Source: Caballeronia sp. SL2Y3
GTDB taxonomy: Bacteria > Pseudomonadota > Gammaproteobacteria > Burkholderiales > Burkholderiaceae
Reading direction: 5' to 3'
DNA: 64,000 nucleotides
NCBI RefSeq assembly: GCF_022879575.1
Contig: NZ_CP084260.1
Coordinates: 2,728,001 to 2,792,000 of the forward strand
Position 1 is the stretch's first letter. Each line of letters starts with the position of its first letter. Shown here in pieces: positions 54,817 through 63,672 of the stretch. Below the pieces are notes generated by a model. The model was given only the letters and a program-made list of their open reading frames with translations. It made no database searches and was not told the origin of the DNA. The position numbers and the translations under genes were made by a program.

Positions 54817-56436
54817 TCAGACACCGACGCTGTCGGGCTTGTAATTCCCGTACGCGGCGATGAACGCGTCGAACGGCTCGGTCTGCTCGCGTTCGATGGC
54901 GGCTTGTTCGGCCAGCGACTGCGCCGCGAGCGCTTCCATCTTGCGCTCTTCGTCAGGCGGCAGCGGGCGACGGCGAAAGTATTCCGCGTGCTCGCGGCTG
55001 ATTTCGAGCGCGAATTCTTCGAAGGACTGCTTTCTGTCGCGCATCGTCTGAAGCACGCGCGCCGACGGCGTCAGCGAAGCATCCGCGATGCGCGGGCGCA
55101 GCGCCGTGAGCGCGCGCATGTGGTCGTCGCTGCCGGAAAGCGCGTCGAGCGTACTCGCCACCGGCTCGATCGCATCGAACAATTCGTTCGCCCATTGCTG
55201 CATGGACACTTGAGCGCCCTCGCGACGCAGCGTGAGGCCCGGCTTGCGTCCTTCCTTCGTGATGGCGCTGAAGTTGTCGTTTGCCTCGATGCTCGCCTCG
55301 CGCGGCAACAGCGGGCTGTCTTCGAGCGCGCAGTAAAGAAGATACGCATCCAGAAAGCGCGCGGTCTCCAGTGCAATGCCAGCCGGCGCGAAAGGATCGA
55401 TATCCAGACAGCGCACTTCGATGTACTGCACGCCGCGCTCGGCCAGCGCGTGCAGCGGACGCTCGCCGGAGCGCGTGACGCGCTTCGGGCGAATGGTCGA
55501 GTAGAACTCGTTCTCGATCTGCAGCACGTTCGTGTTGATCTGCACCCACTCGCCGTTGCGCTGCGTGCCGATGGCTTCGTACGGCGCGTACGGCTGGCTC
55601 ACGGCTTTCGCGAGCACGTCGAGGTAAGCGTCCAGACGATCGTAGCTCGGCAGCAGATCGGCCTGCGCCGGATTGTTCGTGTAGCCGAGATCGCTCATCC
55701 GCAGGCTCGTCGCATGCGGCAGGTAGAACGTGTCGCTGTCGAAGGCTTCGAGCTGATGCGGCTTGCCTTCGACGAAGCGCTTGTTCAGCGCAGGCGACGC
55801 GCCGAACAGATACATCAATAGCCAGCTCGTGCGGCGGAAATTGCGGATCAGCGCGAAATAGCGCTCCGAGCGGAAGTCCTGCAACGACAGCGTGCTCGCC
55901 GGATCGAGCGCCTGCCACGCGCGCCACACATTCTCGTCGAGCGAATAGTTGTAGTGAATGCCGGCGATGCATTGCATCGTGCGGCTGTAACGCAGCGCGA
56001 GTCCGCGGCGATACACGTGCTTCAGCTTGCCGATGTTCGACGTGCCGTAATAGCCGAGCGGAATCTCATTCTCGGGCGGCAACGCGTTGGGCATCGAGTG
56101 GTTCCACAGCAGCTCGTCGCCGAGATGCGCGTACGCGAAGCGATGGATCGCGTCGAGGCGCTCAAGCGCGCGCGCGGCGTCCGGCTCGGCGGGCGTGATG
56201 AGTTCGACGAGCGCTTCGGAGTAGTCCGTCGTGATCAACGGATGCGTAAGCGCCGAGCCGAACGACCGGGGATGCGGCGTCATCGCGAGCTTGCCTTCGG
56301 GCGTCACGCGCAGGCTTTCTTTTTCGATGCCGCGCAAGCCCTGGCGCAGGGCGTCGGCATGCGAGCCCGACGCGAGCGCGGCGAGCCTGCGCCGATACGC
56401 GCCGGCTGCGGAGTGAGCGGAATTCGTGTTTGCCAT
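54817..56436 (-). CDS. gshA: Glutamate-cysteine ligase GshA
   Basis: First and rate-limiting enzyme of glutathione synthesis, 539 aa, of the E. coli (class 1) type. Start at 56436 (MANTNSAHSAAGAYRRRLAA). Motifs are RGIEKESLRVTPEGKLAMTPHP, TTDYSEALVELITP, MQCIAGIHYNYSL (substrate site), and IGTQRNGEWVQINTNVLQIENEFYSTIRPKR. The C-terminal region is RDRKQSFEEFALEISREHAEYF. Upstream in-frame Met codons exist without ribosome sites. No gshB is in the window. Confidence 0.96.
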   Translation of the reverse strand: MANTNSAHSAAGAYRRRLAALASGSHADALRQGLRGIEKESLRVTPEGKLAMTPHPRSFGSALTHPLITTDYSEALVELITPAEPDAARALERLDAIHRFAYAHLGDELLWNHSMPNALPPENEIPLGYYGTSNIGKLKHVYRRGLALRYSRTMQCIAGIHYNYSLDENVWRAWQALDPASTLSLQDFRSERYFALIRNFRRTSWLLMYLFGASPALNKRFVEGKPHQLEAFDSDTFYLPHATSLRMSDLGYTNNPAQADLLPSYDRLDAYLDVLAKAVSQPYAPYEAIGTQRNGEWVQINTNVLQIENEFYSTIRPKRVTRSGERPLHALAERGVQYIEVRCLDIDPFAPAGIALETARFLDAYLLYCALEDSPLLPREASIEANDNFSAITKEGRKPGLTLRREGAQVSMQQWANELFDAIEPVASTLDALSGSDDHMRALTALRPRIADASLTPSARVLQTMRDRKQSFEEFALEISREHAEYFRRRPLPPDEERKMEALAAQSLAEQAAIEREQTEPFDAFIAAYGNYKPDSVGV

Positions 56437-56579
56437 TGAAGCGTTCTGCGAAGAGCGCATGGGAACGCGCTCGGTCAAATTTTCGGGTAGCGGGCACTTT
56501 AACATCTCGGTGTTGCCCGTGCTTGGGGCGCCGATTGGCGCGGTTCGCAGCGCGATCGACGCGAAACGCCGATGCAATG

Positions 56580-56613
56580 AAAAAGCGCCCGCGCGTCGTT
56601 CGACGCCGGGCGC
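56580..56613 (-). terminator. Intrinsic terminator after ada
   Basis: Long GC-rich stem (outer GCGCCC / GGGCGC, inner GCGTCG / CGACGC) with a tight loop, followed on the reverse strand by five T residues. Located 20 bp past the ada stop. Confidence 0.85.
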
Positions 56614-56632
56614 ATCGGCCGAAATCCGGCGC

Positions 56633-57715
56633 TCAGGCGACCTTTCCTGCTTCGCTATGCGCGCGTTCCGTGTCCAGCAACGCTTCCTTGCGCGACAGCC
56701 CCCAGCGATAGCCCGCGATCGCGCCGTCCTTGCCGATCACGCGATGACACGGAATCGCGAGCGCCACCGGATTCGACGCGCACGCGCTCGCGACGGCCCG
56801 CACCGCGCCCGGCGAACCGACCGACGCGGCGATGTCCGTGTAGCTGCGCGTCTCGCCGTACGGAATGCGGCAGAGCGCGTCCCACACGCGCTGTTGAAAC
56901 GCGGTCGCGCCGATGTCGAGCGGCAGGTCGAAACGCTCGCGCGTGCCGTGCAGATACGCGCGAATCTGCGCGATGAACGGCTCCATGCGCGCGTCGTCCT
57001 GCGTGCGCTCCGCGAGCGCGAAGTCGACCGCGAGTTGGTCGACGAGCGTAGCGGGATCATCGCCGAATGCGATCTTGCAGACGCCCTTGTCCGTCGCGGC
57101 GACGAGCACGGCCCCGAGCGGCGTGGCGGCGGTGGCATAACGCACGGTCAGCCCCGCGCCCTTGCGCCGGTACGCGGAAGGCGTCATGCCGAGTTCGGCG
57201 GGCGCGGCCTCGTACATGCGCGACGGCGAACCGAAGCCCGCGTCCTGCGCCGCGCGCGTAACGTCGCGGCCGCGCTGCAACGCGTCGCGCAGCGCGCCTG
57301 CGCGTCGCGCGGCCTGATACTGCCGCGGCGAAATGCCGACGATCCGCGAGAACAGCCTTTGCAGATGGAACGGACTGACATGCACGGCGTCGCTTAAGTG
57401 CGCGAGCGTCATGCGCTGCTGCGGATCGGCGTCGAGCACCTTGCACGCGCGCTCGACGATGGCGAGTTCGCGCGGCAGGCTCGTCGGCTGGCAACGCTTG
57501 CATGGGCGATAGCCGGCGGCTTGCGCTTCGTCGGTCGTCGTGAAGAACGAGACGTTCTCGCGACGCGGCGCCCGCGACGCGCACGACGGCCGGCAGAACA
57601 CGCCGGTCGTGCGCACCGCGAAGAAGAATGCGCCGTCGGCTTGGGCGTCGCGCTCGGCGACGGCTTGCCAGCGGCTTTCGTCGGTTTGATAGCGGGGGAA
57701 TTCGGCAGCGTTCAT
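56633..57715 (-). CDS. ada: Ada: methylphosphotriester/O6-methylguanine methyltransferase and regulator
   Basis: Adaptive-response protein, 360 aa from the ATG at 57715 with GAGG upstream. The N-terminal Ada zinc domain has Cys41, Cys45, Cys72 and Cys75 (GVFCRPSCASRAP ... GYRPCKRCQP). An AraC-type HTH pair follows (LAHLSDAVHVSPFHLQRLFSRIVGISPRQYQAARR). The C-terminal methyltransferase has RIPYGETRSYTDIAA and active-site PCHRVIGKDG (Cys323). Complete and apparently functional. Monocistronic with a strong terminator. Confidence 0.96.
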   Translation of the reverse strand: MNAAEFPRYQTDESRWQAVAERDAQADGAFFFAVRTTGVFCRPSCASRAPRRENVSFFTTTDEAQAAGYRPCKRCQPTSLPRELAIVERACKVLDADPQQRMTLAHLSDAVHVSPFHLQRLFSRIVGISPRQYQAARRAGALRDALQRGRDVTRAAQDAGFGSPSRMYEAAPAELGMTPSAYRRKGAGLTVRYATAATPLGAVLVAATDKGVCKIAFGDDPATLVDQLAVDFALAERTQDDARMEPFIAQIRAYLHGTRERFDLPLDIGATAFQQRVWDALCRIPYGETRSYTDIAASVGSPGAVRAVASACASNPVALAIPCHRVIGKDGAIAGYRWGLSRKEALLDTERAHSEAGKVA

Positions 57716-57878
57716 GATGACCTCGGCGGCTTCAGGGTACGCGTCCAATGTAAAGCCGTGCCGGTGAGGTTACGCGCCGTTCCTTGCTCTGTCATTTGCG
57801 GCTCGTCCAGCGCCGCAATAAAAAGTGACGCGCAGATACCACACTTCGACGCCATAGGGGTTTTTACTAAAATTTCTA

Positions 57879-57907
57879 TTGCGTCGCATCAACTCGCTGT
57901 GTATGAT
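57879..57907 (+). promoter_or_regulatory. Predicted sigma70 promoter of a small RNA
   Basis: TTGCGT (57879-57884), 17 bp, TATGAT (57902-57907) on the + strand, preceded by an A/T-rich tract (57861-57880). No protein gene lies downstream in this direction before the terminator at 57947. Confidence 0.65.
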
Positions 57908-57911
57908 TGGA

Positions 57912-57974
57912 ACTGTCTCCTCCATGTCTCCTCCTGATATGGATTCAGCCCGCCGACTAGGCGGGCTTTTTTTT
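57912..57974 (+). ncRNA. Candidate ~60-nt small RNA with two anti-Shine-Dalgarno motifs
   Basis: In the 326-bp gap between ada and hslU (both on the other strand), a promoter at 57879-57907 and a strong terminator at 57947-57974 define a transcript of about 60 nt. Its 5' part holds CTCCTCC twice (57917-57923 and 57928-57934) in an 11-nt direct repeat, TGTCTCCTCCA then TGTCTCCTCCT. Such C/U-rich single-stranded motifs pair with ribosome sites and are the hallmark of several known trans-acting small RNA families. No reading frame is present. Expression is inferred. Confidence 0.6.
57947..57974 (+). terminator. Intrinsic terminator of the candidate small RNA
   Basis: Stem AGCCCGCC / GGCGGGCT with loop GACTA, followed by an unbroken run of T residues on the + strand. 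Confidence 0.9.
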
Positions 57975-57997
57975 GCCTTCTCGCGCAGAAGGCGAAG

Positions 57998-58022
57998 AAA
58001 AACCGGGCGCGAAGGCCCGGTT
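57998..58022 (-). terminator. Intrinsic terminator of hslVU
   Basis: Stem AACCGGGC / GCCCGGTT with a 6-nt loop, extended by AAAA:TTTT pairing and followed by T residues on the reverse strand, 20 bp past the hslU stop. Confidence 0.85.
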
Positions 58023-58041
58023 CTCTGTATGTCGGCGCGAC

Positions 58042-59379
58042 TTACAGCACGTAGCGCGACAAATCCTCGTCTTCCGCGACATCGCCCAATGCGCGATCCA
58101 CGTACGCCGCGTCGATCTTCACCGGCTGGCCCGCGTGGTTGCCCGCCGCGAACGACACTTCCTCCAGCAGCTTTTCGATCACCGTATAAAGCCGCCGCGC
58201 GCCGATGTTCTCGGTCTTCTCGTTCACCGAGAACGCAATTTCCGCCAAACGCCGGATGCCGTCGTCGGCGAAGTCGAGTTCCACGTCTTCGGTGGCGAGC
58301 AGCGCCTTGTACTGCTTGACGAGGCTCGCATCAGTCGAATTCAGGATCGACTCGAAATCGCCTACGGACAGCGAATCCAGCTCGACGCGAATCGGGAAAC
58401 GCCCCTGCAGTTCGGGAATGAGATCGCTCGGCTTGGCGAGATGAAACGCGCCGCTCGCGATGAACAGGATGTGATCCGTCTTGATCATCCCGTACTTCGT
58501 GTTGATGGTCGTGCCTTCCACGAGCGGCAGCAGGTCGCGCTGCACGCCCGCCCGCGAGACTTCCGCCCCGCCGACTTCGCTGCGCGACGCGATCTTGTCG
58601 ATCTCGTCCAGAAACACGATGCCGTTCTGCTCGACGTTCTGCACCGCCTTCGTCTTGACCTCTTCGTCGTTGAGCAGCTTGCCGGCTTCCTCGTCGGTCA
58701 GGAGCTTCAGCGCCTCCTTCACCTTAACCTTGCGGCGCGTCTTCTTGCCGCCGCCGATATTGGCGAACATCGAGCGGATCTGCTCGGTCATGTCTTCCAT
58801 GCCCGGCGGCCCCATGATGTCCATGCCGACTTGCGGCAACTCGACGTCCAGTTCGATTTCCTTGTCGTCGAGCGCGCCTTCGCGCAGGCGCTTCCTGAAC
58901 GTCTGACGCGTGGTGTTATCGCCTTCGCTGGTCGCTTCCGCCGCGCCGAAACCCACCGGGCGCGCGCTCGGCAGCAGGATATCCAGAATGCGATCTTCCG
59001 CGCGATCTTCCGCCTTGGTGCGCACCTTCTTCATTTCCGCCTCGCGCGTCTGCTTGACGGAAATTTCGATCAGATCGCGCACGATGCTGTCGACATCGCG
59101 GCCCACGTAGCCGACTTCGGTGAACTTCGTCGCTTCGATCTTGATGAACGGCGCGTCCGCGAGCTTCGCGAGACGCCGCGCGATTTCGGTTTTGCCGACG
59201 CCCGTCGGCCCGATCATCAGAATGTTCTTCGGCGTGATCTCCTGGCGCAGCGGCTCGGCGACCTGCTGGCGACGCCAGCGGTTGCGCAGCGCGACGGCAA
59301 CCGCCTTCTTGGCGCGCCCCTGACCGATGATGTGTTTGTCGAGTTCGGAGACGATTTCGGAGGGAGTCATGGTGGTCAT
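58042..59379 (-). CDS. hslU: ATP-dependent protease ATPase subunit HslU
   Basis: AAA+ unfoldase (ClpY) partnering HslV, 445 aa. It starts [20 protein letters not shown]. Walker A is GPTGVGKTE (57-65), the pore loop is [19 protein letters not shown], the I-domain spans about 110-240, Walker B is [12 protein letters not shown], and the conserved C-terminal tail DLSRYVL docks into HslV. It lies 12 bp after hslV. Confidence 0.97.
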   Translation of the reverse strand: MTTMTPSEIVSELDKHIIGQGRAKKAVAVALRNRWRRQQVAEPLRQEITPKNILMIGPTGVGKTEIARRLAKLADAPFIKIEATKFTEVGYVGRDVDSIVRDLIEISVKQTREAEMKKVRTKAEDRAEDRILDILLPSARPVGFGAAEATSEGDNTTRQTFRKRLREGALDDKEIELDVELPQVGMDIMGPPGMEDMTEQIRSMFANIGGGKKTRRKVKVKEALKLLTDEEAGKLLNDEEVKTKAVQNVEQNGIVFLDEIDKIASRSEVGGAEVSRAGVQRDLLPLVEGTTINTKYGMIKTDHILFIASGAFHLAKPSDLIPELQGRFPIRVELDSLSVGDFESILNSTDASLVKQYKALLATEDVELDFADDGIRRLAEIAFSVNEKTENIGARRLYTVIEKLLEEVSFAAGNHAGQPVKIDAAYVDRALGDVAEDEDLSRYVL

Positions 59380-59391
59380 CGCTAGGTTCCT

Positions 59392-59928
59392 TTATTCGAT
59401 CGTCTCGATGACGCGATTGTGATTGGTGTAGATGCACATGTCGCCGGCGATGGTCAGCGCCTTTTCGACGATCTCGCGCGGCGAAAGCTCGGTGTTCTCC
59501 GCGAGCGCCTGCGCGGCGGCTTGCGCATACGCGCCACCCGAGCCGATCGCGCAGATGCCGTTTTCGGGATCGAGCACGTCGCCGTTGCCGGTGATGACGA
59601 GCGTGGCCTGCGCGTCGGCAGCGATCAGCATGGCTTCGAGACGGCGCAGCATGCGGTCCGTGCGCCAGTCTTTCGCCAGTTCGACGGCGGCGCGCGTCAG
59701 GTTGCCCTGATGCTTCTCCAGCTTCGCTTCGAAGCGATCCAAGAGCGAGAACGCGTCGGCCGTGCCGCCGGCGAAGCCGACCAGCACCTTGCCGCCATAG
59801 ATGCGGCGCACTTTCTTGGCGCCGCCCTTCATGACGATGTTGCCGAGCGTCACCTGACCATCGCCGCCCAACGCGACTTTGCCGCCGCGTCGCACGGAGA
59901 CGATGGTCGTGCCGTGAAATTGTTCCAT
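59392..59928 (-). CDS. hslV: ATP-dependent protease peptidase subunit HslV
   Basis: Proteasome-like peptidase (ClpQ), 178 aa. [20 protein letters not shown]: autoprocessing exposes the catalytic Thr at TTIVSVRR, with Lys in GGAKKVRR and [18 protein letters not shown]. The pre-sequence of six residues is slightly longer than in E. coli. First gene of the heat-shock operon, with a possible sigma32 promoter upstream. Confidence 0.97.
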   Translation of the reverse strand: MEQFHGTTIVSVRRGGKVALGGDGQVTLGNIVMKGGAKKVRRIYGGKVLVGFAGGTADAFSLLDRFEAKLEKHQGNLTRAAVELAKDWRTDRMLRRLEAMLIAADAQATLVITGNGDVLDPENGICAIGSGGAYAQAAAQALAENTELSPREIVEKALTIAGDMCIYTNHNRVIETIE

Positions 59929-60099
59929 GTGCGTTCCTTAAGAAAACCAGAAGAACGCGGGCGGCTTGCGATCAGTGACGAGCCGCCACGCAGTCGAGAA
60001 TTCGATGGAGTGCACGGCGCGGGGTTCCGCCTGGCCGGAAGGCTCGAAGCGTACGGCGCCGCGCGCGCGCCTTCGCGATGAGCGGGCGCGTCGAGTTCA

Positions 60100-60126
60100 G
60101 TTTAGGGCGCGGCGGCGTTTATCAAG
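60100..60126 (-). promoter_or_regulatory. Candidate sigma32 promoter of hslVU
   Basis: Reverse strand CTTGATA (60126-60120), 12 bp, CCCTAAAC (60107-60100), compared with the heat-shock consensus CTTGAAA and CCCCATNT. The -35 is good, the -10 moderate. It lies about 170 bp before hslV and is known to be expected for this operon. Confidence 0.45.
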
Positions 60127-60154
60127 GTGCGGGTTTGTCGGACGCGCGAAAAGC

Positions 60155-60184
60155 AAAAAGGCACACGATTCACGTGTGCCTTTT
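60155..60184 (-). terminator. Intrinsic terminator of dksA
   Basis: Perfect 12-bp stem (AAAAGGCACACG and its complement) with a 5-nt loop, flanked by T residues on both strands. It lies 91 bp past the dksA stop and can act for that gene. Confidence 0.85.
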
Positions 60185-60274
60185 GTTCGTGCTAACGCCC
60201 GACTTCGCGGTTTTTCGCGGCGGCGCGTTCCCCGTTGCGGGCGGGCCCGCACCGTTCGCCGCGCGGTTGCCGCT

Positions 60275-60691
60275 TCAGTCGCCGAAGAGTTTCTGGCGCA
60301 GTTCGCGGCGCTCTTGCGCTTCGAGCGAGAGCGTGGCCGTGGGGCGCGCGAGCAGACGCGGAATGCCGATCGGCTCGCCGGTTTCTTCGCACCAGCCGTA
60401 GTCGCCGGATTCGATACGCGCGAGAGATTGCTGCACCTTCTTCAGGAGCTTGCGTTCGCGGTCGCGCGTGCGCAGTTCCAGTGCATGCTCTTCCTCGATG
60501 GTCGCGCGGTCCGCCGGGTCCGGCACGATCACCGTTTCCCGCAGGTTTTCCGTCGTCTGGCCGGCATTCTTGAGAATGTCCGCTTGCAACTGCTCGAGCC
60601 GGTTCTTGAAGAAGGCGAGTTGTTCCTCGTTCATGTAGTCCTTCTCGCTCATCTTCAGGATTTCGGCTTCGGTCAAGAGTTTCGTTGTCAT
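60275..60691 (-). CDS. dksA: RNA polymerase-binding transcription factor DksA
   Basis: 138 aa; acts with ppGpp in the stringent response through the RNA polymerase secondary channel. Coiled-coil residues span about 35-110, with the tip acidic pair in VIVPDPADRATIEEEHALELRTRDRER (DPADRA). The globular end reads GDYGWCEETGEPIGIPRLLARPTATLSLEAQERRE. Only one of the four zinc-finger cysteines is kept, as is common for the non-zinc form seen in alpha- and beta-proteobacteria. Confidence 0.96.
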   Translation of the reverse strand: MTTKLLTEAEILKMSEKDYMNEEQLAFFKNRLEQLQADILKNAGQTTENLRETVIVPDPADRATIEEEHALELRTRDRERKLLKKVQQSLARIESGDYGWCEETGEPIGIPRLLARPTATLSLEAQERRELRQKLFGD

Positions 60692-61221
60692 CTGCTTGCT
60701 TCTTCAATGTAAGGCGATGTCTTCGCAACGCCCGCACTTGCGTTGCCCGCATGCATGCAGCGTTTTGGCGTCACGCGACACTCGATGCGGGGCCGAACTC
60801 CTCTGGAAACCGATATTGGCTGCTCCGTTTCAACGCTCGCCTTGTGGCCCTCCCGGCCTGTCAGCAGATCGTCCGCCGGGGCATCCTTTTCTGACATCCG
60901 ACGGCCAACGCCCGTATTCGTATGCGCCGAACGGATTCGCCCTTCTCCAGTGGGGCTGTATTGTAACTGAACCGCAATTTCCGACGATAACCGAGGAAAA
61001 CCCTGTCGAAAGCCGCCGGAATTTCAAAAATATAACGCCTGAACCCGCAAAAAGCGATGTCGTTTGGTGGGCGCGACTACATAACCGCGACAATAAACGC
61101 CCACGAAAAACGCCGCCGGCGAGGCTCGCGGGCGGCGTTTAACTTCGAATCGACGTTGCGTCCCGCCTTTTCGCGCGCTTGGCGAAGATTAGCGAAATAC
61201 GTGCCGCGGTTACGTCCGCGA
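60692..61221. other. 530-bp gap between dksA and the zinc GTPase gene
   Basis: No convincing gene. It contains the dksA upstream region, a T/A-richer patch (60955-61110) and the GTPase terminator (61106-61140). I see no RNA gene or further motif. Confidence 0.5.
61106..61140 (-). terminator. Intrinsic terminator of the zinc-type COG0523 gene
   Basis: Stem AAACGCCGCC / GGCGGCGTTT with a 13-nt loop, followed on the reverse strand by T residues; 80 bp past the stop. Confidence 0.8.
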
Positions 61222-62304
61222 CTACTTCACCAGGCAGGCGTCGAGGCCGTCGGTGATCAGATCCTTCGGCAGCTCGATACCGATGAACACCATCTTGCTG
61301 TTCTTCTTCTCGATCGGCATCCACTTGGCGGCGAGGTCGCTGCCCATCATCTGATGCACGCCCTGAAAGACGACCTTGCGATCGACGCCCTTCATATAGA
61401 GCACGCCCTTGTAGCGCAGCAGCCGCTCGCCATAGATCTGCAAAATGCCGCCGAGGAAGTCTTCCAGGCGGTTGGGATCGAACGGCTTGTCGCTGCGATA
61501 CACGAACGACTTGATCTTGTCGTCGTGGTGCGCGTGATGGTGGTGATGATGATGCTCGTGATCGTGGCTGTGGTCGTGACCGCAGGTGGCGTGGTCGTGA
61601 TCGTCGTCGTGCGCGTGATCATGCGCGTGATCGTGGTCATGATCGTGCTCGTCTTCCGCGAGGAAGTCCGGGTCGATTTCCAGCTTCGAATTCAGGTTGA
61701 AGCCGCGCAGATCGAAGATTTCCTTGATGTCGGCATCGCCGAAATTGACGACCTTGATCGCCGCGCGCGGGTTCATGTGCAGCAGCCGACGCTTCAGCGC
61801 TTCGAGCGCGTCTGCATCCACGAGATCGGACTTGGTGACGAACAGCCGATCCGCAAAACCGACTTGCCGCTGCACCACTTCGTGCTGGTCGAGCTGCGCA
61901 TTCGCGTGCTTCGCATCGACGAGCGTGATGATCGCGTCGAGCAGGAATTCGTCGGCGACGGTGTTATCCATGAAGAACGTCTGCGCGACCGGGCCCGGAT
62001 TCGCGAGACCCGTGGTTTCGATCACCACGCGGTCGAAGTCGAGCGTGCCCGCTTTCTTACGGTTCGCGAGGTCTTCGAGCGCGCGCGCCAGATCGCCGCG
62101 AATCGTGCAGCAGATGCAGCCGTTGCTCATCTGGATGATCTGCTCGTTCGTTTCCTGCACGAGAATTTCGTTGTCGATGTTCTCTTCGCCGAACTCGTTC
62201 TCGATCACGGCGATCTTCATGCCGTGCTTCTCGTTCAGGATGCGCTTGAGCAGCGTGGTTTTGCCGCTGCCCAGAAAGCCGGTCAGGATGGTTACGGGAA
62301 TCAT
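61222..62304 (-). CDS. COG0523 (CobW/ZigA-type) zinc GTPase with long His-Asp tract
   Basis: 360 aa. Walker A GFLGSGKTT (9-17), the family's metal motif GCICC (62-66, SNGCICCTIRGDL), ETTGLANPGP switch and FVTKSDLVD (TKxD). Residues about 215-265 are an extreme DHDHDH / HHHHHHH tract with one Cys, a likely Zn2+ buffer. The CobW C-terminal domain follows (IKSFVYRSDKPFDPNRLEDFLGG). Best interpreted as a zinc metallochaperone; adjacency to dksA is a recurring arrangement in proteobacteria. I see no clear Zur box upstream. Confidence 0.93.
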   Translation of the reverse strand: MIPVTILTGFLGSGKTTLLKRILNEKHGMKIAVIENEFGEENIDNEILVQETNEQIIQMSNGCICCTIRGDLARALEDLANRKKAGTLDFDRVVIETTGLANPGPVAQTFFMDNTVADEFLLDAIITLVDAKHANAQLDQHEVVQRQVGFADRLFVTKSDLVDADALEALKRRLLHMNPRAAIKVVNFGDADIKEIFDLRGFNLNSKLEIDPDFLAEDEHDHDHDHAHDHAHDDDHDHATCGHDHSHDHEHHHHHHHAHHDDKIKSFVYRSDKPFDPNRLEDFLGGILQIYGERLLRYKGVLYMKGVDRKVVFQGVHQMMGSDLAAKWMPIEKKNSKMVFIGIELPKDLITDGLDACLVK

Positions 62305-62436
62305 GGTGTCGCCTGTTTCCTTGTCAGTGTTCGGAGTCGCGCGGCCGGTCGGTGGCGCACTGAATCGGTTATTGGAACATATTCGCTAAGCGGACGCTTT
62401 GCGCCGCGTGACCTTGCCGCAGCCAGATAAGGCCGC

Positions 62437-63636
62437 TTACGCGATTTGCAACAGCAGGCCCTTGAGGTACTCGCCTTCCGGAAACGCCGTGAGCAGCGGG
62501 TGATCGACGCCCGCAGAGAGGCGCTTCAGGATGCGCGCATCGACGCGGGCATCGGCCGCCGCCCCCGCGACGATCTTCTGGAACAGATCCGCATCGATCG
62601 CGCCCGAGCACGAATACGTGAACAGCAGCCCGCCCGGACGCAGCAGCTTGAAGCCGCTCAGATTGATGTCCTTGTACGCACGCGCGGCGCGGTCCACGGT
62701 TTCGCGCGACGGCGCGAACTTCGGCGGATCGAGCACGATCAGGTCGAAGCGCTGGCCTTCGTCGTACAGACGGCGCAGCGTTTTGAAGGCGTCGGCGTCG
62801 AGCCATTCGGCCTTCTCGGCGTCGAAGCCGTTGGCCTTGACGTTCTCACGCGCGAGCGCGAGCGCCTCGCCGGACGAATCCACCGACACCACGCGCGCAG
62901 CGCCGCCCTTCAACGCCGCGAGCGAAAAGCCGCCCGTATAGCAGAAGCAGTTGAGCACGTCGCGGCCTTGCGCGTTCTGTTGCACGAGCACGCGGTTGTC
63001 GCGCTGGTCGACGTAGAAGCCGGTCTTGTGGCCGTGCTTCACGTCGACGTGATAACGCACGCCGCATTCGTTCGTGATGAGCGTGTCCGGCGGCGGATCG
63101 CCGGCGAGCACGCCGGTCGTCTGCTCCAGCCCTTCCTTCTGGCGAATTGACACATCGGAGCGTTCGTAGACGTTCGGGCAGCCGGTCGCGGCGATCAGCG
63201 CATCGACGATCGCCGGCTTCCACGCCTCGACGCCCGTCGCCATGAACTGACAGACGAGCTGCGCATGCGAGCCTTGATCGGCGACGTAGTAATCGACGAT
63301 GAGGCCGGGCAAGCCGTCCGCTTCGCCGAAGACGAGGCGCGTCGCGCCGGTATCGCGAACCATCGTCTGCCGATGCGCGACTGCGCGCTGCACGCGGCGC
63401 TTGAAGAACGCGTGATCGACGGGCTCGGCTTCGTCGAACGTCCAGACGCGCGCGCGAATCTGCGAATGCGGGCTGTACGACGCGCGCGCGAGAAAGCGGC
63501 CATCGGCGGCGCGCACGGTGACAGTCGCGCCGGGCGCGGGATTGCCGTCGATGCGCGCGATGGCGTTCGCGTAAATCCACGGATGGCGGCGAACGAGCGA
63601 CTTGTCTTTCGCCGGTTTGAGCGTGATGGTGTTCAT
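62437..63636 (-). CDS. rlmI: 23S rRNA (cytosine1962-C5)-methyltransferase RlmI-like
   Basis: 399 aa. An N-terminal PUA domain (LKPAKDKSLVRRHPWIYANAIARI) is followed by the EEHEE linker and a Rossmann methyltransferase: GFYVDQRDNR, motif I VLNCFCYTGGFSLAALKGGA, motif IV FDLIVLDPPKF and TYSCSGAIDADLF. This is the RlmI/YccW family of m5C methyltransferases. It lies upstream of the GTPase gene (132 bp) and 36 bp downstream of xerC on the same strand. Confidence 0.93.
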   Translation of the reverse strand: MNTITLKPAKDKSLVRRHPWIYANAIARIDGNPAPGATVTVRAADGRFLARASYSPHSQIRARVWTFDEAEPVDHAFFKRRVQRAVAHRQTMVRDTGATRLVFGEADGLPGLIVDYYVADQGSHAQLVCQFMATGVEAWKPAIVDALIAATGCPNVYERSDVSIRQKEGLEQTTGVLAGDPPPDTLITNECGVRYHVDVKHGHKTGFYVDQRDNRVLVQQNAQGRDVLNCFCYTGGFSLAALKGGAARVVSVDSSGEALALARENVKANGFDAEKAEWLDADAFKTLRRLYDEGQRFDLIVLDPPKFAPSRETVDRAARAYKDINLSGFKLLRPGGLLFTYSCSGAIDADLFQKIVAGAAADARVDARILKRLSAGVDHPLLTAFPEGEYLKGLLLQIA

Positions 63637-63672
63637 TGCGATGATGAGAGCAGCGCGCGTTGCGCCGCGGTG

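Noticed and set aside
62305..62436. Possible Zur box (GAATATGTT half-site near 62385) upstream of the zinc GTPase
   Set aside because: Only one half-site is convincing; the other half does not match.
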